64,000 nt of DNA from DAOTXL01 sp034435455 (GTDB lineage: Bacteria > Chloroflexota > Anaerolineae > JAAYZQ01): contig DAOTXL010000094.1 of NCBI GenBank assembly GCA_034435455.1, positions 100,583 to 164,582 of the forward strand, given 5' to 3'. The notes under the pieces are model-generated. The model was not told the origin of the DNA. It saw only the letters and a list, made by a program, of their open reading frames with translations, and made no database searches. The position numbers were made by a program, and so were the translations under genes. Below, piece after piece: positions 6,637 to 14,826 of the stretch (position 1 is its first letter; each line of letters begins with the position of its first letter).

Positions 6637-7764
6637 ATGTCCGATCCAGAGATGGCCCGCCTGCAGGGCTACTGGCGGGATGAAGTAGCGGCGGCCCAAA
6701 CCTATCAGCGGCTGGCAGAGGCGGCCAGAGATGAGCGGACCCGGCAGCTATTGTTGGAAATGCGGGATACCGAGCAGCGCCATGCTGCCCGCTGGGAAGC
6801 CCGCATCCGCGAGTTGGGTGGCGATCTCCCGCCGCCCCCCTCCGTCCGGCGGGCCCGCTGGTTGGGGTTGCTGTCCCGCCTGGGGGGGCAGCAGCAGATC
6901 CTCCGCCGGCTGGAGGCGGTGGAACGGGGGGCGATGGCCGGCTATGGGACCGACCTGGCCGACGCCGAGAGCGCCCGCATCGCCGCCGAGGCCCTGGCCG
7001 ACGAGCAGGGCCATGCCATCGCCCTACGCGCCCTGGCCGGGTTACAGTCCGACGGGCCGGCGGCCATTCTGGGCCGGGAACGATGGCATCGAGGGGGAGG
7101 CGGTGCCATGCGTGACCTGATCTTTGGCATCAACGATGGCCTGGTCTCTACCCTTAGCCTGGTGTCGGGCGTCGCCGGAGCAGACCCCGGCCGGGGAATG
7201 GTCCTGCTGGCCGGCGTGGCCGGGTTGCTGGCCGGGGCCATTTCGATGGCGGCCGGAGCCTACATCTCCAGCAAGTCGGAACGGGAGGTCCACGAGGCGG
7301 AGGTGGCGCGGGAGCGGGAGGAGATGGAGCGCGACCCGGAGGAGGAAAAAGAGGAGCTCCGCATCCTGTACCAGCTCAAAGGCTTTAGCCCCGACGAGGC
7401 GGAGCGGTTGGTCGAGCGTATGAGCCAGGAATCAGAACTGTTCCTGGAGGGCCTGGTGCGGGATGAACTGGGGCTGATGCCGGAGAGTTTCCCCAACCCC
7501 TGGAGGGCGGGGGCTTTTTCCGGTGGAGCCTTCATCCTGGGGGCCATCGTTCCGCTGATGGCCTATTTTTTCCTCGAAGGGATGCCGGCCGTCCTGCTGT
7601 CCGCAGCCCTGAGCGTCGTGGCCCTTTTTGTCATCGGGGTGCTCAAGACCCTCTTCACCGGCTTGCCGTGGCTGAAGAGCGGCCTGGAGATGGTGGCCAT
7701 TGGGCTCTTTGCCACAGCGAGCACCTACCTGATCGGAAAGATCTTGGGCGTGCAGCTTTCCTAA
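6637..7764 (+). CDS. Ferritin-like/VIT1 fusion, membrane iron (Mn) exporter of the MbfA type
   Basis: A 375-aa two-domain protein. Residues 1-145 form a ferritin-like/rubrerythrin helix bundle with carboxylate-His metal motifs (DEVAAAQTYQ, EQRHAARWE, DEQGHAIA). Residues 160-375 are a CCC1/VIT1 transporter: FGINDGLVSTLSLVSG, then a Gly-rich helix, a charged cytoplasmic loop (EREEMERDPEEEKEE) and three C-terminal helices. Related MbfA proteins export iron and protect against peroxide. That would fit a peroxiredoxin in the same island, since less free iron means less Fenton chemistry. ATG 6637 is preferred over ATG 6607, which would overlap yibE/F. Confidence 0.9.
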   Translation: MSDPEMARLQGYWRDEVAAAQTYQRLAEAARDERTRQLLLEMRDTEQRHAARWEARIRELGGDLPPPPSVRRARWLGLLSRLGGQQQILRRLEAVERGAMAGYGTDLADAESARIAAEALADEQGHAIALRALAGLQSDGPAAILGRERWHRGGGGAMRDLIFGINDGLVSTLSLVSGVAGADPGRGMVLLAGVAGLLAGAISMAAGAYISSKSEREVHEAEVAREREEMERDPEEEKEELRILYQLKGFSPDEAERLVERMSQESELFLEGLVRDELGLMPESFPNPWRAGAFSGGAFILGAIVPLMAYFFLEGMPAVLLSAALSVVALFVIGVLKTLFTGLPWLKSGLEMVAIGLFATASTYLIGKILGVQLS

Positions 7765-7890
7765 ACCCCATCGTGGTGGAGCCTGAGAGCCGGTCTGAAA
7801 AGGTGGTCACGCAGGCGAAGGTCAAAGGAACACAAAGGAAATAGCTGAAAACCCCTGGTATCCTTCGTGCCCCTGGTGGTTTTCAGACAA

Positions 7891-7918
7891 GCCCTGCCCC
7901 TCCCAGGAGGGGCAGGGC
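7891..7918. terminator. Bidirectional hairpin between convergent genes
   Basis: GCCCTGCCCCTCC (7891-7903) pairs perfectly with GGAGGGGCAGGGC (7906-7918), giving a 12-13 bp GC stem with a 2-4 nt loop. It lies between the plus-strand iron exporter and the minus-strand oxidoreductase. No clear T-run follows on either side. Confidence 0.6.
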
Positions 7919-7932
7919 GCATCGGATAGGCT

Positions 7933-10900
7933 CTAGGTTGCCGTTGCCGGCCGGCCCTTCAGGTATGCCTCCATATACGGCATAAAGTGAGGGATCACCA
8001 GCGGCAGCATCTTGGGCAGCAGGTTGCCCATCGCCGCCGGCATCAGATCGGGCATCTGCTCCTCCATCTGCCTGGGCATGGGGATGCGCCGGCCGACCGC
8101 CGCCAGCATGGCCGGCATGACCTTGGGCATCATGCCCGGCATCAGGCGGGGGAAGAGGAACGGCATCATCGGCTTCATCATGGCGATCAGCCCGTCGCGC
8201 ACCGGAGCAGGGGAGGCTTTGACCATCTTCATCATCCCCCGGAACGGCGCCGGCATGGCCTCGATCATCTCCGGCAGGAGCCCTGCCATGAACTCGGCCA
8301 TCGCTTCCGGCTTGAGGAGGCGGATCATCGCCTCGAACACGGCCCACATCTCCAGGGCATAGGGGGTGGGATCGGGGTGCTCAATGCCGGCGCCCTCGCA
8401 GGCCAGGCTGGCCAGGTCAATGATCGGCAGGTTGCGCCCGGTTTTATCGGCCGTGACCCGGAGCTGCACCTCACAGCAGGGGCAGGCGGCCACCACGGCC
8501 TGAGCGCCGACGGCGTCGGCCTCGGCCAGGCGCACATCGCCTATCCGCTTGCCGACATCCGGATCGGCCACCAGGCTCAGTACCGAGCCGCAGCAGTGGG
8601 CCTGCTGGCGGTTGTGTTCCATCTCCACGAACTCGATGCCGGGGATAGCCCGGATTAGCTGGCGCGGCGCCTCGTAGATGTTGCCGGCCCGGCCCATGTG
8701 GCACGAGTCGTGCCAGGTGACCTTCATCCTCACCTCATGGTCGAGTTGGAAGGTACCGGCCTCGATCTTTTCGGCCAATAGTTCGCTGTAGTGTTTGGCC
8801 TCAAAGGGATAGTCAATGCCCAGCTTTTTCGCCCACTCCGGGTAGAAGGTGTGCCACACCAGCCAGCAGGCGGGGCAAGAGGTGACCACCGTCTTGACGC
8901 CGCGGGCCTTCATCGCCTCGATGTTGTGGCGCATGATCTCCTGCCAGGTATCCCACAGGCCGGCGACCAGCATCGGAATGCCGCAGCAGGCCTCATCCTG
9001 TCCCAGGTAGGTGAACTCGATGCCGGCCTTGTGCAACAGGCAGGCGGTGGCCTGGGCGATGTCGTTCTCCACATAGGAGGCGGTACAGCCGGGGAAGTAG
9101 GCGATCTCGGCCCGCTCGGGCAGGATGCCCACCTTGTCCTCTGGCATCCACCTGGGCCGGTCAACGCGGTAGGCCGCCCAGATGTTGTGCTCCTTGTGCA
9201 GCGACTGGCGCATGATCTCAAAGGGCGGGAAGGTCAGCCGGCCCCCGTCGTGGACAAGTTGTCCGCGCAGCTTGAGCCAGGTCGGCTCAATGGGCAGGTC
9301 CTCACAGCAGCGCACGTTGCACAGTTCGCAGGTGGTGCAGGCCAGGATCGTGTCCACCATCTTCTGGTTCCAGTCGGCCTTGCCCTGCATGTACTGCCGC
9401 AGGAAATACCACTTGCCGCGCGGCGTCTGGCTCTCCCAGCCCCGGCCGTAGTATTGGTCGCATTCGTCCACGCAGTAGCCGCACTGAGAGCAGGCGTAGG
9501 CGTACCAGGCCACGTCGTCGGGGATGCCGCGCCGGCCCTGGCCTTCGATCCGCTCGCCGATGGGCGATCCGGCGCTGTTGCCCAGGCGGCGCACCACCGG
9601 TTCGAAAGCGCTAGCCAGGCCCATAAAGGCCGACAACAGCGGTTGGCCGTTCAGGACCTTGCCGGGGTTGAAGAGGTTGCGGGGGTCAACCTGCGACTTG
9701 AACCGGCGCAGGCGGTGCAGGCGGTCGGCCCCCAGCACCCTTTCCGCCTCGCCTGTAAAATAGAGCCCGGTGGCATAGGCCCGCCCGCCGTTTTCCCTGG
9801 CGATTTTGAGGACGGTCAGGGCCAGGCCAAAAGCCAGGTTGAAGGTGAATTTGCGCTCGTCGTGCAGGATAAAGCCCAACAGCGTCACTTCACCATTGCC
9901 GGCTACCATCCCTTCCAGCACCATCGGCAGGGCGATGCGGGTTTCGATCCCCTGCAACACCCGGCCCAGGTTCTCCAGGGGCACCACCACCTCGGCCGGG
10001 GCGATGCTCGGCCCCAGGCGCTTGATGTGCATCAGATTAAAGCGTTCCTGCCATTCGTGCTGCACCACCTCGTCGTCCACCAGCTTTCCACCGCCTGCCT
10101 TGAGCAGGGCGGGGAGTTGGGCAGCGATGGTCTCGCGGCGCGAGGCGGGAGCCACCAGGATGGCGAGATACCCTGGCGGGATGGCAGGGCGATCTTCCTC
10201 CACGATGTGGCCATGTTCCATGTGCGGCGGCAACCGGTTTTTGAGTTCCGCCATCTTGGGGTTAATAAAGCTGACCGACCAGAGGGGCAGGCCGGCCTCT
10301 CGAATGGCGGCCAGGCTCCGCGCCAGGCTCTCGGCCGTGTCGAATTGGGCACCCCACATCACCTCTGACCCGGCAGATCGCACCCGCAGGGTGACGGCGG
10401 TGATGATGCCGGTGATCCCCTCGGCCTCGCTGATCAGATCCAGATCGCTCCCCTTGAATTCCTGCACCTTACCATCGGGCAGCACCACCCGGGCGGAGAG
10501 GACGCTCTGACGAAACGGTCCATACTCGTAGGCCCCGTAGCCCATCCCACCCTGGGCCAGCCAGCCGCCCACCGTGGACGAGGGTGCGCTGGAGGGATAG
10601 GTGCATAGCGCCAGGCCCTGCTTATTCAATTCCTTTCCCAGCTTTTCCCAGACCACGCCGGGCTGCACGGTCACAGTCAGCGCCCCGGCATCCACGGCCA
10701 ACACCCGGTTCATCCAGGCCAGGTCCACCACCAACCCGCCCCGGACCGGCACCACACCGCCATAGCCGGAGGTGGATTTGCCCCGTGGCGTCAGCGGCAG
10801 GTTGTGGGCCTGGGCCAGTGCCACGAGCTGGACCACCTCCTCCTCGGTCAGCGGCTGGACCACAGCCGCCGGCAGGGTGTTTCCCACCAGCGGCTTGACT

Positions 10901-11019
10901 AGGCTGGGTAGCGAGCCTACATCGTGGCTGTAAAAGATCCGCTCCTGGCGGTCAAAGGCCACCCGCGGGCCGAACATCCGCCGCAATTCCTCTTGTAGGG
11001 CAATCGGTAACTCTCTCAT
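7933..11019 (-). CDS. FAD-linked oxidase fused to Fe-S/CCG reductase (GlcD-GlcF / D-lactate dehydrogenase-like) with Met/Pro-rich tail
   Basis: A 1028-aa multidomain enzyme. Residues 40-215 are a PCMH-type FAD domain (LTPRGKSTSGYGGVVPVRGG); residues 220-460 are the FAD-oxidase C-terminal region. A 2[4Fe-4S] domain follows with CSQCGYCVDECD and CTTCELCNVRC, and then two CCG repeats (EACCGIP, QAHCCGSVLS) as in GlcF/HdrD. It probably oxidises a 2-hydroxy acid and passes electrons through clusters to a membrane acceptor; the substrate is unknown. The last ~130 residues are unusual: a repeated MP/PxMMPxxMP tract with roughly a quarter Met plus Pro. Start ATG has GAGGAGAG upstream. It lies 12 nt after its PocR-domain regulator. 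Confidence 0.88.
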   Translation of the reverse strand: MRELPIALQEELRRMFGPRVAFDRQERIFYSHDVGSLPSLVKPLVGNTLPAAVVQPLTEEEVVQLVALAQAHNLPLTPRGKSTSGYGGVVPVRGGLVVDLAWMNRVLAVDAGALTVTVQPGVVWEKLGKELNKQGLALCTYPSSAPSSTVGGWLAQGGMGYGAYEYGPFRQSVLSARVVLPDGKVQEFKGSDLDLISEAEGITGIITAVTLRVRSAGSEVMWGAQFDTAESLARSLAAIREAGLPLWSVSFINPKMAELKNRLPPHMEHGHIVEEDRPAIPPGYLAILVAPASRRETIAAQLPALLKAGGGKLVDDEVVQHEWQERFNLMHIKRLGPSIAPAEVVVPLENLGRVLQGIETRIALPMVLEGMVAGNGEVTLLGFILHDERKFTFNLAFGLALTVLKIARENGGRAYATGLYFTGEAERVLGADRLHRLRRFKSQVDPRNLFNPGKVLNGQPLLSAFMGLASAFEPVVRRLGNSAGSPIGERIEGQGRRGIPDDVAWYAYACSQCGYCVDECDQYYGRGWESQTPRGKWYFLRQYMQGKADWNQKMVDTILACTTCELCNVRCCEDLPIEPTWLKLRGQLVHDGGRLTFPPFEIMRQSLHKEHNIWAAYRVDRPRWMPEDKVGILPERAEIAYFPGCTASYVENDIAQATACLLHKAGIEFTYLGQDEACCGIPMLVAGLWDTWQEIMRHNIEAMKARGVKTVVTSCPACWLVWHTFYPEWAKKLGIDYPFEAKHYSELLAEKIEAGTFQLDHEVRMKVTWHDSCHMGRAGNIYEAPRQLIRAIPGIEFVEMEHNRQQAHCCGSVLSLVADPDVGKRIGDVRLAEADAVGAQAVVAACPCCEVQLRVTADKTGRNLPIIDLASLACEGAGIEHPDPTPYALEMWAVFEAMIRLLKPEAMAEFMAGLLPEMIEAMPAPFRGMMKMVKASPAPVRDGLIAMMKPMMPFLFPRLMPGMMPKVMPAMLAAVGRRIPMPRQMEEQMPDLMPAAMGNLLPKMLPLVIPHFMPYMEAYLKGRPATAT

Positions 11020-11031
11020 CTGTCACTCTCC

Positions 11032-11847
11032 TCATTTCCCATGCTCAACAGGCTGGTATCCGCTGATCTCGGCTATGCGCCGCAGGCGGCCCAACAGGTT
11101 CAGCCGTTCTGTGCCGATCTCGGCGAAGGTGGCCGCCACCCGTGGCAAAAGGAGGACGACCCGCTCCTGCCGATCGCGATCCAGGACCGGGACCAGGGCC
11201 AGGGCAGCCTGCAGTTCCTGGATCTCCAGCCCGGTGGCGGCCGCCAATTCGGCCAGGTCCCCCTGATGGGGCGCGCGATCCAGGAATTGGCCGGCGTGTA
11301 CAACGGCGACGAGCTGACCCTCGACCTCGATCCGGCTCCAGGCGTAGCACAGGCCGGCGTGGCAGGTGGCAAAGGGCGATCCCTCTCCTGGGACCTGGCT
11401 CGCCCCAGGTTCCCCCTCCGCCGCCTTGCGCCAGGAGTTGATGCATCGCTGCCGCCCCCCCCTGGTCCCGAAGATCAGGGTGCAGAAGGGGCAGGGGTTG
11501 GCGATGGAAGTGAGGGGGGTGCCATCTGGGGCCGTGGTGATGACGGCAATGCCCAGCGCCTGGGCAAAGATATCCTGAACGGCCTGGATGCAAGACAGGG
11601 GCAGGGCCTCCGGCGAAGGGCGCAGGGGGATGTCGGCCATGGTGGTCCCAGACGGCCTGGCCGCCTCCAGGCAGGCCTGTTGTTGTTGCAACCAGTTCTC
11701 AATGGTCTGGCGCGAAAACCGCCACTGGCCGCCTACTTTGAACCCCTGCAGCCGTCCATCGCTCAACATGCGATAGATGGTGATGCGGTCTACCTGGAGC
11801 AGATCTTGCAATTGGCGAACCGTCAGCAGCGTGTCCATCCTGTTCAT
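11032..11847 (-). CDS. Excisionase-type HTH regulator with PocR ligand-sensing domain
   Basis: From ATG 11847 the product is 271 aa. Residues 1-55 are a MerR/excisionase-like winged helix (LLTVRQLQDLLQVDRITIYR, then GGQWRFSRQTIENWL). Residues 90-250 are a PocR domain with its Cys signature (CPFC, RQRC, CHAGLCYAW) and an AGQFLD segment. PocR domains sense small metabolites or metal-bound ligands. The start is set by a consensus promoter whose -10 overlaps the upstream ATGs, so only ATG 11847 or 11838 can lie on the transcript; the mRNA is almost leaderless. The downstream oxidoreductase is 12 nt away and is its likely target, together with itself. Confidence 0.85.
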   Translation of the reverse strand: MNRMDTLLTVRQLQDLLQVDRITIYRMLSDGRLQGFKVGGQWRFSRQTIENWLQQQQACLEAARPSGTTMADIPLRPSPEALPLSCIQAVQDIFAQALGIAVITTAPDGTPLTSIANPCPFCTLIFGTRGGRQRCINSWRKAAEGEPGASQVPGEGSPFATCHAGLCYAWSRIEVEGQLVAVVHAGQFLDRAPHQGDLAELAAATGLEIQELQAALALVPVLDRDRQERVVLLLPRVAATFAEIGTERLNLLGRLRRIAEISGYQPVEHGK

Positions 11848-11854
11848 CGGCTGC

Positions 11855-11883
11855 ATCATACCACAGGAGTCAACCGGTGTCAA
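11855..11883 (-). promoter_or_regulatory. Sigma70-type promoter of the PocR regulator
   Basis: On the minus strand, TTGACA (11883-11878), 17-nt spacer, TATGAT (11860-11855). Transcription should begin about 7 nt downstream, right at ATG 11847, so the mRNA would be leaderless or nearly so. Confidence 0.75.
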
Positions 11884-11907
11884 CTCTCAGGCTCGCTGTT
11901 GTCAAAA

Positions 11908-11923
11908 TATATCTTTAGATATA
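11908..11923. promoter_or_regulatory. Perfect inverted repeat, possible operator
   Basis: TATATCT-TT-AGATATA, two 7-bp arms with a 2-nt centre, in the only AT-rich stretch of this neighbourhood. It sits about 25 bp upstream of the PocR-regulator -35 box, a plausible activator-site position. Binding is not shown. Confidence 0.35.
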
Positions 11924-11943
11924 ACATGATGCTACAATTGCAT

Positions 11944-12999
11944 TCAGCCCTGCCCCGGATCGATCCAGCAGGCCCCCGGTTGGCCCTCCTCTCCTTCCAC
12001 CTGCACCCGACCGGGGAAAAAGTGGTTGACCACCCAGGCGTTGGTCAGCAGGTGGAGGGTTACCCGTTCGGTGGTAAACCGGGAGGGGCCGGTGGCCAGG
12101 GCCAGCGGCAGCACCAGTTGATCGGCCAGGTAGCGGTCGAGGGTGGCGCTGCTGTGCAGATATTCCAGCAGGTCGGTAGCCGCCTCCTCGGCCACGCGCT
12201 CGGCCGGTTTGCCCCGCTCCCCCAGCGAGCTGAAGCCGGCGAGGGCGTTCTCGAACTCGGCCCACAGGAACACCGCCGTGCCCTGCCCTTTGGATGGCGC
12301 ATCCAGCAGGTCAATCCGGGCGTTCACCCCACCGGAACGCAGCGCCTGGAGCGCGGCCCGTTCCTGTCGTTCACGGATATGTTTGGGCAGGTTGCTGCTG
12401 ACCGACAGGCCCCGCACCCGCAGCAAGGCCCCCCTTGCCCGCAGGTCCAGGCCCGCGATCTCTCCGGCCCCCTGCACCGTCGCCCTGACCATCCCCCCAC
12501 CGAGGGGGTACCAGCCCCATTTTTCGATGTTGACCCTGGCGCCGATCCCCATCCGGGCCAGGGTGGGCAGGTAGACCCGCTTGAGATAGTCGAACGGGGG
12601 GCTCCAGGCCACATGGGTGCCGCCGATGAGCGTCAGGTGCGATACTCCTTCCGCCCGGGCCAGCGGCAGCAGCACCGTCTGCAGGATGAGGCTTACTGCG
12701 CCGGCGCTGCCCCCTTTGGCCACCTGGGCCACGTCAAAGGTGTAGGTGCCGGCCCTGGGCGCCGAGCGGGGCACGAAGGTCAGCGTTTGCGAGTCGAGCC
12801 GGTCACCTTCCACCTCCGCATCGCACACCCGGGCGATGGCCCGCACGCCGGTGAGGTGCTGGGGCTGGAGGCCCGGCTTGCACCGCCCGACGCGGATCTT
12901 TTCCAGGCGCACCGGCCGGCCGGTGAGGGCCGAAAGGGCCAGGCTGGTGCGCAACACCTGCCCTCCCCCTTCGCCGTAGGAGCCATCAATCGTGATCAC
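11944..12999 (-). CDS. rtcA: RNA 3'-terminal phosphate cyclase
   Basis: A 351-aa RtcA-like enzyme, which uses ATP to convert RNA 3'-phosphates to 2',3'-cyclic phosphates through an adenylated histidine. The N-terminus IDGSYGEGGGQVLRTSLALS is the family hallmark, and THVAWSPPFDYL and GRCKPGLQPQHL are also conserved. The catalytic His is in LHLLTNAWVV (His316). GTG 12999 is chosen because AGGAGGGG lies just upstream and conservation begins there. No rtcB or rtcR is nearby. It has its own promoter, divergent from the sugar-binding lipoprotein gene. Confidence 0.92.
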   Translation of the reverse strand: MITIDGSYGEGGGQVLRTSLALSALTGRPVRLEKIRVGRCKPGLQPQHLTGVRAIARVCDAEVEGDRLDSQTLTFVPRSAPRAGTYTFDVAQVAKGGSAGAVSLILQTVLLPLARAEGVSHLTLIGGTHVAWSPPFDYLKRVYLPTLARMGIGARVNIEKWGWYPLGGGMVRATVQGAGEIAGLDLRARGALLRVRGLSVSSNLPKHIRERQERAALQALRSGGVNARIDLLDAPSKGQGTAVFLWAEFENALAGFSSLGERGKPAERVAEEAATDLLEYLHSSATLDRYLADQLVLPLALATGPSRFTTERVTLHLLTNAWVVNHFFPGRVQVEGEEGQPGACWIDPGQG

Positions 13000-13072
13000 G
13001 ACCCCCCTCCTGAAACCTGTCTGGGCTGTTGTGGCCGGACAGGGGCTATCCGCCTCTGTCGTCCGCGCGCCT

Positions 13073-13101
13073 ATTATACTATGCCTGCCACATCCCGGCA
13101 A
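13073..13101 (-). promoter_or_regulatory. Promoter of rtcA
   Basis: Minus strand: TTGCCG (13101-13096), 17-nt spacer, TATAAT (13078-13073). It leaves a leader of about 70 nt before GTG 12999. Confidence 0.55.
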
Positions 13102-13118
13102 GGGCTGCCCTGGGCTCC

Positions 13119-13147
13119 TTGACGGCAGTCCGGTTTCCTGCTATAAT
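13119..13147 (+). promoter_or_regulatory. Promoter of the sugar-binding lipoprotein gene
   Basis: TTGACG (13119-13124), 17-nt spacer, TATAAT (13142-13147). It is divergent from the rtcA promoter. The leader would be about 75-80 nt. Confidence 0.65.
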
Positions 13148-13231
13148 ACCGCCCGGCCCGGGCCTGCGGTGAGGGCAGCCCGCTGCCAGCCAGACCAGTG
13201 TGGCCCGGCCGAGGGAAGGGGGAATGCTACC

Positions 13232-14701
13232 TTGACGCCGCATCCAGACCTGCGCAGATCGCCAGATTCTCCAGACACAGACCCGCCGCCTGGAGCCTGG
13301 AGGTGTTCGAGGCCGACGCCGGCTTTGCGCCGGCGGCTGTGGAGCGCCCTTGGGCTGCTCCTGCTGGCCGCGGCCCTGGCCGGCTGCGACCTGTTGCCCG
13401 CCACCCTGCCGCCCCCTCTGCCCACCGAAGAACCGACGGCGGTCGCCAGCCCCCAGCCCACGGAGACGCTGCCGCCCGGCGTTACCTCCCTGGTCTTCTG
13501 GGAGCCGTTTGCCCTGGACCGGCCCCAGGGGCTGCTCCTGGGGGAACTGGTCCGCAGTTTTGAGGCCGAAAACCCTGACGTCCTGATCGAGATCGTGCCC
13601 AAGTCCGGCTACCTGGGCCTCCACAACGCGATGCTGGCCGGCCTTTCTGAGGGCGAACTGCCCGACCTGGCGGTGGCCTTTCCCAGCATGATCGCCCAAT
13701 ATGCGGCTGCCGGCGTGGTGGAGCCGCTGGACCTCTACCTCAACGATCCAGAGGTGGGCCTGACCGACGCCGATCTGGCCGACTTTTTCCCCGGTTTCCT
13801 GGAATCAGGGCGTTTTCCCGGCTTTGGCCGCCAGATGTGGGCCTTTCCCTTTGCTCAGAACGCCGTGGGCATGTGGGTCAATTATACCCTGCTGGCCAGC
13901 GCCGGCTGGAACCACGCTCCCGCCACGTGGGATGAATTCGAGCAGGCCTGTTTCGACGTGGTGACCCAGACCGGCATAGGCTGTTACCCATTCGTGGAAA
14001 GCGTGTCCACCTTGACCGCCTGGCTCTACAGCCGGGGGGGCCAGCAACTGGACGACGCCGGTCGCCGGGCGACCTTTAACGCCCCGCCGGGCGTGGAGAG
14101 CCTCGCCTTCCTCCGCCGCCTGATGGACGAGGGCCTGGCCTGGCGGCCCCAGGAGGAATATGGCGATTATGTCGCCTTTGTCCATGGCCAGGCGGCGTTC
14201 ACCTTTTCCTCGACCGGCAACAGCCGGCTCTACGCCGATTCATACCAGGCGGCGCTGGAAAACGGCGTGCCTCCCTTTCAATGGCGGCAGGTCCTGATCC
14301 CCCAGGCCGACCCGGAAAGGCCGGCCACGGCCCTGTACGGAGCCAGCTTTTTCATCCTGCGGGGGGATCCGGCCCGGCAGCGGGCGGCATGGCGCTTTAT
14401 CCGCTGGTTCACCAGCACCCCCCAGACGGCGCGCTGGGCCAGTGGGCTGGAGGCGATGCCGGTGCGGGCCTCGGCGCTGGAGGTGATGACCGATACCCTG
14501 GCGGCCTACCCCTTTGTCCAGACCCAGGTCGAACAGATCCTGCCCTACGCCCGGCCGGAACCGGCCGTGGCCGCCGGGCTGGAGGTGCGGGATCTCCTCT
14601 ATACGGCCATTCTCTCCGTAACCCAGAACTATGCCGACCCCCAGGTCGTCCTTGACCAGGCGGCGCAAGAGGCGAATGCCGTCCTGGCCGGACAACCCTG
14701 A
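13232..14701 (+). CDS. Extracellular solute-binding lipoprotein of a carbohydrate ABC transporter (COG1653 type)
   Basis: A 489-aa exported lipoprotein. The TTG at 13232 is the only plausible start after the promoter, with AGGGAAGGGGG about 10 nt upstream. An Arg-rich N-region and hydrophobic core (LGLLLLAAALAGC) give a lipobox Cys52, followed by a Pro/Thr linker. The mature part is a family-1 sugar-binding fold: VTSLVFWEPF, the PDLAVAFPSM hinge, WAFPFAQNAVGMWVNYTLL, a Gly/Ser-rich ligand loop, and ALYGASFFILRG near the C-terminus. No permease or ATPase genes are adjacent, so it is an orphan binding protein or its partners are elsewhere. Confidence 0.85.
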   Translation: MTPHPDLRRSPDSPDTDPPPGAWRCSRPTPALRRRLWSALGLLLLAAALAGCDLLPATLPPPLPTEEPTAVASPQPTETLPPGVTSLVFWEPFALDRPQGLLLGELVRSFEAENPDVLIEIVPKSGYLGLHNAMLAGLSEGELPDLAVAFPSMIAQYAAAGVVEPLDLYLNDPEVGLTDADLADFFPGFLESGRFPGFGRQMWAFPFAQNAVGMWVNYTLLASAGWNHAPATWDEFEQACFDVVTQTGIGCYPFVESVSTLTAWLYSRGGQQLDDAGRRATFNAPPGVESLAFLRRLMDEGLAWRPQEEYGDYVAFVHGQAAFTFSSTGNSRLYADSYQAALENGVPPFQWRQVLIPQADPERPATALYGASFFILRGDPARQRAAWRFIRWFTSTPQTARWASGLEAMPVRASALEVMTDTLAAYPFVQTQVEQILPYARPEPAVAAGLEVRDLLYTAILSVTQNYADPQVVLDQAAQEANAVLAGQP

Positions 14702-14722
14702 CCCCTCCTCATGAGCCGGGCT

Positions 14723-14770
14723 CCCCGCCCCCCCCCCGGGGGGGGGCGGGGGGGGGGGGGGGGGGGGGGG
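14723..14770. repeat. Extreme C/G homopolymer inverted repeat
   Basis: CCCC-G-C(10) is followed directly by G(9)-C-G(23), so the two arms can pair almost perfectly and the G-run could form a quadruplex. It lies between convergent genes. The run of 23 G may be a real slippage-prone terminator or an assembly or sequencing artefact. Confidence 0.6.
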
Positions 14771-14826
14771 CCAGAGCTGCCGGACAGAAAACCTGCCCCT
14801 GAAAGGGCCAGGGGATAGGGGTGAAG

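Noticed and set aside
8791..10368. 525-aa plus-strand open frame
   Set aside because: It lies fully antisense to the FAD/Fe-S oxidoreductase, whose domains are clear. The product is His/Gln/Gly-rich without a recognisable motif; high GC produces such shadow frames.
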